From: Anaerolineales bacterium
Lineage (GTDB): Bacteria > Chloroflexota > Anaerolineae > Anaerolineales > Villigracilaceae
Length of the DNA: 10,415 nt
NCBI GenBank assembly: GCA_016928525.1
Contig: JAFGKO010000257.1
Location: 1 to 10,415 of the forward strand
Direction: 5' to 3'
The position numbers and the translations under genes were made by a program. Positions 5,820-10,415 of this stretch are shown here, piece by piece. Under the pieces are notes generated by a model. That model made no database searches. It saw nothing but the letters and a program-made list of their open reading frames with translations, and had not been told where the DNA came from. How positions within the stretch are numbered: position 1 is the stretch's first letter; every line of letters starts with the position of its first letter.

Positions 5820-7344
5820 ATCTCCAGGAGCCCTTGGCGCAAACATAAAACCATTGGCAGGCATTTCCCTTTTCCTGCTGACCTTCCTGGTGTATCTGAA
5901 GACGCTGGCACCGGGGGTGTTTGGTTTTGACAGCGCTGAATTGGCCACGGGTGTCTTTACCCAGGGGATTATCCATCCCCCCGGCTATCCTCTTTATCTG
6001 CTGATCGGGAAATTGTTCATCTCTCTGCCCATCCGGGATGTGGCCTATCGCTTGAACCTGATGTCGGCCTTCTTTGCTTCACTGACGGTCGTGCTGCTTT
6101 ACCAGGCGATCAAAAACATCTTCGAAAACCGCTTTGCAGCCTGGGTCTCGGCCTGCCTGTTTGGGGTTTCGAATTACTTCTGGCAGATGGCGCTGGTTGC
6201 GGAGGTATACACGCCCCTGACGGCCTTCCTGGCCGGCGACCTGTTGCTCCTGAGCCTGTGGCGCAAAACAGGATTCAAAAAGTATTTGCTGGCGTTTTCG
6301 TGCCTCTATGGCCTGGGCCTGACCATGCATACATCGGGGATCCTGTTTGCGCCGGCTTTCGCCTGGCTGGTTTTGAGCACACCGCACTGGAAACGCTCGC
6401 ATTGGCCGATGGTCGGCCCGATGTTTCTGCTGTTCCTGGCCGGGTTGACCCCTTTTGCTTATTTGTCATTGCGCGCCAGCACGGACCCGGCGATCGACTA
6501 TTCGCGCTTCTATACCGGGGTCGACCTGGCCACGCTATCCGGGCTATGGTGGCTGGTCTCCGGTAAAGCATATTCGTTTTTCGTATTTGCCTACACCTGG
6601 CAGGAGTTGCCCGGGGAACTGCTGCGCTTTGCGACCTATCTCTGGCGCAACTACCTGGGGGTTGGCGTGCTCCTGGGCGTCGTCGGTATCGCTTGGCTAT
6701 GGCGCAAGAGCCCGGCCTGGACGGTTGGCCTGCTGCTCATGTTCGGGGCAAACGCCCTCTTCTTTGTGAATTATCGCGTAAGTGATAAAGATACGATGTT
6801 CCTGCCGGCTTATCTGGCCTGGGCCGTCTTCGTTGCGGGTGGATTTTCGGCGCTTGGCAGATTGATCGAACGCGCGCTTGCGCCGGGTTTGCCTGCGCTC
6901 TGGCAGAAGAACGCAGGGCGGATTTTGCCGGTCACCTTCCTCCTATTGGGTTTGGTCCTGAATTGGCGCTGGGTCGATTTGAGCAAGGCAGATAACTACA
7001 GCGTGTTTGCCGAAGAGATGATGTCTGTCGCTGTACCGGATGCGGTCATCGTCGCCCCCTGGTCGTCTGCGGTGGTGCTGGAATATTACCAGGTGGTCGA
7101 GGGCCAGCGTCCGGACCTGTTGATCACCAACCGCTCCAGGGAAAATGTGGCCAGGTATTATGAGCTTTGGCTGCAAGGGGTTTCACGTAAAGACATCCTG
7201 GCGAAAATCAAAACAGAAGAAGCAGACCTGATCGACGAGCAGATCGAACAGCGGACCGTGTATGCGGTGGAATATGATCCGGCGCTGGCCCAGAGATTCG
7301 AATATTTGCCGGAGGGCCCTGTTTTCAAACTGGCCATGCCGTAA
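5800..7344 (+). CDS. DUF2723 family multi-pass membrane protein (GT-C-type glycosyltransferase-like)
   Basis: About 514 aa with roughly ten hydrophobic segments in the first 400 residues and a soluble C-terminal part (about 405-514). The N-terminal signature is that of DUF2723, the family that includes TMEM260-type protein O-mannosyltransferases: GFDSAEL (residues 42-48, with D44 and E47) in the first extracytoplasmic loop, then HPPGYPLY (59-66). DTMFLPAY lies further on, matching the family's D-x-x-FLPAY element. The expected role is transfer of a sugar from a lipid-linked donor to an acceptor on the outer face of the membrane; donor and acceptor are unknown. I chose ATG 5800, which overlaps the previous gene by 20 bases; ATG 5779 or 5788 are possible, none with a strong ribosome site. 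The overlap implies an operon with the two anchored proteins. Confidence 0.85.
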   Translation: MAYTNLRSPGALGANIKPLAGISLFLLTFLVYLKTLAPGVFGFDSAELATGVFTQGIIHPPGYPLYLLIGKLFISLPIRDVAYRLNLMSAFFASLTVVLLYQAIKNIFENRFAAWVSACLFGVSNYFWQMALVAEVYTPLTAFLAGDLLLLSLWRKTGFKKYLLAFSCLYGLGLTMHTSGILFAPAFAWLVLSTPHWKRSHWPMVGPMFLLFLAGLTPFAYLSLRASTDPAIDYSRFYTGVDLATLSGLWWLVSGKAYSFFVFAYTWQELPGELLRFATYLWRNYLGVGVLLGVVGIAWLWRKSPAWTVGLLLMFGANALFFVNYRVSDKDTMFLPAYLAWAVFVAGGFSALGRLIERALAPGLPALWQKNAGRILPVTFLLLGLVLNWRWVDLSKADNYSVFAEEMMSVAVPDAVIVAPWSSAVVLEYYQVVEGQRPDLLITNRSRENVARYYELWLQGVSRKDILAKIKTEEADLIDEQIEQRTVYAVEYDPALAQRFEYLPEGPVFKLAMP

Positions 7345-7354
7345 ATCTGCTCTG

Positions 7355-7426
7355 TTATGCATCGTCCCACAGGTTTGTTCCGAAATCCAGCTTGAATTAC
7401 GGCAACCTGCGGGACGTTCTGCATAA
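7355..7426. repeat. Inverted-repeat element, copy 1 (between convergent genes)
   Basis: The main arms are 7363-7375 (CGTCCCACAGGTT) and 7404-7416, pairing at 12 of 13 positions around a 28-base spacer. An outer arm TTATGCA at 7355-7361 pairs perfectly with 7420-7426. It fills most of the gap between the DUF2723 gene and the sulfatase-like gene. It may stop transcription from both sides, although no T tract follows. The same arms and spacer length recur at 9659-9712. Confidence 0.6.
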
Positions 7427-7439
7427 GCGTGAGCTTCCG

Positions 7440-8990
7440 CTATTTTCCGGCGAAAGGGCGATTGGCCATCGCCAGGGCAAAGAGAATTTCCTCTTCCATC
7501 CGCGCCACCGTCGCGGTATCTTCCGTAAACAGGTCCCTGATTTCCTCGCTATCCTCCACAAGATCATACAATTCGAAGGCTTCCGGGTACCCGGCGTAGC
7601 CTGTGTAGTAGATCAGCTTTTTCCCCTCTTTCATTAGAGTAATCGTAGCTTGCGTGATAGGTTGAGAAACAGAGGTTGCCTTGGCCTCGATGGCGAAGAT
7701 ACTGCGCTGAAAATCTTCCCTGCCGCCCAACCCCGGGAGGATGTGCCTGCCCAGGTCACCGGGGATGTCTTTTCCCGCCAGAGACAGCAGGGTCGGCAAG
7801 ATATCCGTGCTGCTGGTGGGGCTGAATATATCGGCTCGTTCCTTCTGCCCGGGCGAGGAGATGATGAGAGGAATATGGATGACGGGATCGTAAAGCAGGT
7901 ATGTGCCATGCGCAAATTCACCTCGTTCGAAGATTTGGCCATGGTCAGAGGTGACGACGATGTAACTGTTATCCAATATTCCGGCCCTATCAAAAGCGTC
8001 CATCATTTTTCCAAATTCGGCATCCACATCGGCGATATACTCATCGTAATGTTTTCGGTATTCGTATAAAGTTTCCATAGGTAATTGCATAATGCTGAGA
8101 GGATGAGCGGGCTTGTATGGTACATCGATCTCGGGGAAAATACCCACAAATTCCTTTCGCGGACAGTAGGTTCCGTGTGGAGCGAATAAATGAAAATAAC
8201 CAAAAATCGGGAGTACCGGATTCATCAACTGGTGAACAACCTCCGAGACACCGGCAAATACCTCATCATTATGAAAATAAAAGAAAAATTCATTCGATGG
8301 AGTGCCAAATGGGTATTCTTCTGAGGGTTTATTTAATTCACTTGCGACTTGTTCGTTAATTACACCAAGCGAACCAAGTAACAATGAACCTGGAAGAGGA
8401 TTAAATATTTTATAGTTGAAGGATAAGAATTCATCGAAAGCATAATATGTTGTGATTTGATCTGATGGAATAGAAGGGGAAAACGTGGGTCTTCTCGTTT
8501 TGTAACTAAACGAGGCAACTGGAATATGAACATCCAAATCCTTCTGATACTGCCTCAACAACAGGTCGGCCCATGCGTTCTGGGTGAAGGCAACCTTGTA
8601 GTACTCATTACCCATCAATCGAAAGATATTATGGTCGACGAGTTCTCTGCGGACCAGTCCGCCCAGATTGATGGCGCGATGATTCCACGGGTGCAACCCG
8701 GATAGAAGTGTGGCAGTACCAGGAGATGAAGCGTTTGCTGCGGAATAGTGCGCGTGGTATACGTTCGCACGGGAGGCAAGTCTGGTCAAATTGGGCGTCG
8801 TCTCACGCTGGTATCCGTACAAGGACATATTACGAGTTGCCATTGCATCCAGGACAAAGACCAGGATGTTGGGTTTTCCCGAATTTTGATTTTGAAGAGA
8901 GCCCACATAAGGACGCACAACTGAGGCGGCTATGCCTGCCGAGGAAAGGGCCATTAACTTAAGAAAATCGCGCCTGCTGAAATGTGTCAT
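7440..8990 (-). CDS. Tat-exported sulfatase/alkaline-phosphatase superfamily enzyme with altered nucleophile motif
   Basis: A 516-aa exported hydrolase or transferase. The N-terminus is a clear twin-arginine signal, SRRDFLKLMALSSAG (residues 5-19), followed by a hydrophobic stretch to about 30. The superfamily fold is shown by PNILVFVLDAM with metal ligand D48, SLYGYQRETTPNLTRLA (56-72), APHGTY (H272), VTSDHG with D349 and H350, and EFAHG with H361. At the place of the sulfatase signature C-x-P-x-R the sequence reads S88-S-P-G-T92, then ATLLSG. The formylglycine-forming residue is Ser and the Arg is lost, so classical sulfatase activity is doubtful. Thr92 or Ser88 could serve as nucleophile as in phosphotransferase relatives. 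The stretch around 8150-8560 is markedly AT-rich. The gene starts 9 bases after the upstream membrane-protein gene. Confidence 0.85.
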   Translation of the reverse strand: MTHFSRRDFLKLMALSSAGIAASVVRPYVGSLQNQNSGKPNILVFVLDAMATRNMSLYGYQRETTPNLTRLASRANVYHAHYSAANASSPGTATLLSGLHPWNHRAINLGGLVRRELVDHNIFRLMGNEYYKVAFTQNAWADLLLRQYQKDLDVHIPVASFSYKTRRPTFSPSIPSDQITTYYAFDEFLSFNYKIFNPLPGSLLLGSLGVINEQVASELNKPSEEYPFGTPSNEFFFYFHNDEVFAGVSEVVHQLMNPVLPIFGYFHLFAPHGTYCPRKEFVGIFPEIDVPYKPAHPLSIMQLPMETLYEYRKHYDEYIADVDAEFGKMMDAFDRAGILDNSYIVVTSDHGQIFERGEFAHGTYLLYDPVIHIPLIISSPGQKERADIFSPTSSTDILPTLLSLAGKDIPGDLGRHILPGLGGREDFQRSIFAIEAKATSVSQPITQATITLMKEGKKLIYYTGYAGYPEAFELYDLVEDSEEIRDLFTEDTATVARMEEEILFALAMANRPFAGK

Positions 8991-8999
8991 AAGGTTTTC

Positions 9000-9539
9000 T
9001 TATCCAAGGTTTCTTGCTGCTACAACTACCAGGGCTAACAAGGATAAAAACAGAAAGACATATAAGAAAAATATTAGTTGGCCCGCAAACCGAACCAGCG
9101 CTGATGCAATAGATGGCACTTTTCTGGAAAGCAAATCAAACAAGGCCATGATGATTAGCGCACAAACAAGAATTACCAACCAGCCGGGTAATGTTCCAAT
9201 TAAGGTTATTTCGGCATTTGTGTAAAAAACCAAATTGAAGATCATAGCGCTTAATAAACAGATCGCAATAATTGTGCCGCGCAGGGTAAATACATCCAAC
9301 ATGCATCGTGGCGGTAGAATGATACAAAGGAATAAGAGCAAAGAAAGGAAAATAATACTCTCGATAAAATCCGTCAAAAGGGAATAAGAATAAATGGCCA
9401 GTATCTCCCCAAGATTGAGAAATCGTGACCATGCTTGGACTTTGCCCGAAAATGCCACAAGCGTCCAGCTATACGTTATGGCAGAAATGACAGCGAAGAC
9501 GGAAAGGATCGCGTCCGCTTTGGGGAGTTTGCTCAACAT
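9000..9539 (-). CDS. Five-TM integral membrane protein, function unknown
   Basis: A 179-aa, strongly hydrophobic protein. Likely membrane segments are about 10-30, 45-76 (long, perhaps a hairpin), 88-107, 113-137 and 149-173. No known domain or catalytic motif is recognised. The ATG (9537-9539) has GGAG with a 5-base spacer. Its stop lies only 9 bases before the start of the Tat-exported sulfatase-like enzyme, so the two are surely co-transcribed. A partner or anchoring role for that enzyme is plausible but not shown. Base composition is much more AT-rich than the left part of the window, hinting at a different origin. Confidence 0.75.
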   Translation of the reverse strand: MLSKLPKADAILSVFAVISAITYSWTLVAFSGKVQAWSRFLNLGEILAIYSYSLLTDFIESIIFLSLLLFLCIILPPRCMLDVFTLRGTIIAICLLSAMIFNLVFYTNAEITLIGTLPGWLVILVCALIIMALFDLLSRKVPSIASALVRFAGQLIFFLYVFLFLSLLALVVVAARNLG

Positions 9540-9604
9540 TTCCGCTCCGTCCCAGGTTTGGCGGGGAAATGCGGGTGAAGTTGGACCGGGCTGTCCATGC
9601 GTTC

Positions 9605-9633
9605 ATTATAATTTACGTAAACACTGGTAAAAA
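9605..9633 (-). promoter_or_regulatory. Promoter candidate for the membrane protein/sulfatase-like operon
   Basis: On the minus strand a perfect TATAAT lies at 9610-9605. Upstream of it is TTTACC (9631-9626), a 4-of-6 match to -35 at a short 15-base spacing. Between them lies the 10-base palindrome TTTACGTAAA (9612-9621), which could be an operator. The start codon is 66 bases downstream. Confidence 0.35.
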
Positions 9634-9658
9634 TAGAATTTATCGATTTAGTTGAAAA

Positions 9659-9712
9659 CGTCCCGAAGGTTGCACCAGACACTCAAATTGCTCGAGTGAA
9701 ACCTTCGGGACG
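9659..9712. repeat. Inverted-repeat element, copy 2 (between divergent genes)
   Basis: Perfect 13-base arms, CGTCCCGAAGGTT at 9659-9671 and its complement at 9700-9712, enclose a 28-base spacer. The spacer holds an inner 5-bp stem (CACTC 9680-9684 with GAGTG 9694-9698). Arm sequence (11-12 of 13) and spacer length match the copy at 7363-7416. It lies between divergent genes, where no transcript needs a terminator. It is more likely a dispersed repeat or a structured mobile-type element than a terminator. Confidence 0.7.
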
Positions 9713-9747
9713 GTGCTTGCATGTTATTGCCGATAATGTACATTCCC

Positions 9748-9790
9748 TTCGCATAAAAGTGACAATTACAATATAATTAGGACAATTATT
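9748..9790 (+). promoter_or_regulatory. Promoter of the TIR gene with 20-base-spaced direct repeats
   Basis: A perfect -10, TATAAT, stands at 9772-9777. TTCGCA at 9748-9753 is a 4-of-6 -35 match with an 18-base spacer. GACAATTA occurs twice, at 9761-9768 and 9781-9788, exactly 20 bases apart and flanking the -10. The second copy is part of the near-palindrome ACAAT-T-ATTGT (9782-9792). A regulator binding two sites on one face of the helix would fit; this is inference. Confidence 0.4.
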
Positions 9791-9837
9791 GTTATATTTG
9801 GCTTGAATTAGCACGTCGCTTTCCTGCGGAGGGCAGC

Positions 9838-10415
9838 ATGAGCCACATTTTTATCAGTTACAGCCATAAGGACACAGTCTATGCGCATGGGCTGGCGAAG
9901 ACCTTGTATGACGACGGTTTCGAAGTCTGGATCGATGAACGTCTGGATTATGGTTCCCAATGGCCGCTCGAAATCCAAAAACAACTGGATTCCTGCAGCG
10001 CTTTCATCGTGATCATGACGCCGCGCGCCTTCGCCTCGGAGTGGGTGCAAAGCGAATTGCAACGCGCCAAGCGCAAGAATAAACCCATCTTCCCATTGCT
10101 GCTGGAGGGGGACGAAACCTGGCTGTCGGTCGAGTCGACCCAATATTTCGACGTGCGCGGCCACGTATTCCCGGACTCGAAATTCTACTTTGCGCTCAAA
10201 CGGGTCATCAGCCCTAATCCGAGCGCCAGGACCATCCACACCATCAAAGTGCCCGACCTGCTCAGTGGCGTTACGCTCGAAAAGGACCGGCCGAAACGCA
10301 AGCTGGGCATCGCAATTGCCATTGTCGGACTGCTGTTCGTCTCATTCGTCGCCTGTGGGACTCTGCTGGTCGGCTCGCTTCTGGGAGGCTGGTTCAAGCC
10401 TTCATCGCCGCTCCC
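9838..10415 (+). CDS. TIR-domain protein with a transmembrane segment, 3'-truncated by the window
   Basis: The frame is open from ATG 9838 to the window end (192 complete codons). GGAGG at 9828-9832 with a 5-base spacer supports the start. Residues 1 to about 130 form a TIR domain of the bacterial type: HIFISYSHKD at the start, GFEVWIDERLDYGS (27-40), FIVIMTPRAFASEWVQSEL (56-74), and KPIFPLLLE (82-90). The WxxxE motif is present as W69-x3-E73; E73 sits where catalytic Glu lies in NAD-cleaving TIR domains. A basic stretch RPKRK (151-155) precedes one membrane segment (about 157-182), after which the chain becomes Pro/Ser-rich. The layout implies a cytoplasmic TIR and an extracytoplasmic C-terminal part not visible here. 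TIR proteins are often defence or cell-death effectors, but no defence partner is in the window. Confidence 0.88.
   Translation, partial: MSHIFISYSHKDTVYAHGLAKTLYDDGFEVWIDERLDYGSQWPLEIQKQLDSCSAFIVIMTPRAFASEWVQSELQRAKRKNKPIFPLLLEGDETWLSVESTQYFDVRGHVFPDSKFYFALKRVISPNPSARTIHTIKVPDLLSGVTLEKDRPKRKLGIAIAIVGLLFVSFVACGTLLVGSLLGGWFKPSSPL

Larger units (their letters stand above)
9540..9837. other. 298-base divergent intergenic region
   Basis: Nothing here looks protein-coding. From left to right it holds the leader and promoter candidate of the minus-strand operon, the 54-base inverted-repeat element, and the AT-rich promoter region of the TIR gene ending in its ribosome site GGAGG (9828-9832). Confidence 0.5.

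Noticed and set aside
7440..8990. Calling the Tat-exported enzyme a classical arylsulfatase
   Set aside because: The C-x-P-x-R signature needed for formylglycine formation is replaced by S-S-P-G-T.
9548..9558. Third copy of the CGTCCC...AGGTT arm
   Set aside because: CGTCCCAGGTT matches only with a 2-base deletion and has no partner arm downstream.
9659..9712. Rho-independent terminator
   Set aside because: Position between divergent genes, a 28-base spacer, and no T run after the stem on the plus strand. The minus-strand TTTT would serve no known transcript.
1..10415. CRISPR array, tRNA/rRNA genes, transposase or integrase
   Set aside because: No regularly spaced repeats, no cloverleaf or rRNA-like stretches, and no recombinase motifs were seen on either strand.

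Overview
The window looks like chromosomal DNA of a Gram-positive-type or monoderm environmental bacterium, most plausibly Chloroflexota, class Anaerolineae. I infer this from protein style: a DUF2723 (GT-C) membrane protein with the motif GFDSAEL followed by HPPGYPLY, a geranylgeranyl-reductase-like flavoprotein, Zn-finger RecO, and repeat-derived peptide insertions in coding DNA. No rRNA or other taxonomic marker is present, so this is an inference.

Left part (1-2741): the C-terminal end of a CBS/CorC_HlyC-type membrane protein overlaps the start of a cytidine deaminase (cdd). After 58 bases comes recO. RecO ends tail-to-tail, with an 11-base overlap, with a minus-strand FAD-dependent reductase of the geranylgeranyl reductase family. 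That reductase carries an in-frame segment encoded by an 18-bp-stem inverted repeat.

Middle part (2742-7344): an AT-rich divergent promoter region leads into a small STAS-domain protein and a two-TM coiled-coil membrane protein. After a 283-base gap come two tandem paralogous membrane-anchored proteins (about 55% identical by hand count over 154 ungapped positions). The second overlaps the start of a multi-pass GT-C family (DUF2723) glycosyltransferase-like protein. Order and spacing suggest these three form one cell-envelope operon, with the anchored proteins as possible clients of the enzyme.

Right part (7345-10415): on the minus strand, a five-TM membrane protein and a Tat-exported alkaline-phosphatase/sulfatase superfamily enzyme form a two-gene operon of partly very low G+C. 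The sulfatase CxPxR signature is replaced by S-S-P-G-T in the enzyme. The two-gene block is bracketed by two copies of one inverted-repeat element (13-bp arms, 28-base spacer in both). Beyond it, a plus-strand TIR-domain protein with one membrane segment starts and runs off the window; its promoter region holds a perfect TATAAT flanked by an 8-base direct repeat spaced 20 bases.

No tRNA, rRNA, CRISPR array, transposase or integrase was seen. The most notable points are the paralogue pair plus glycosyltransferase-like enzyme, the bracketed AT-rich island with its variant active site, the membrane TIR protein, and the repeat-derived peptide in the reductase.
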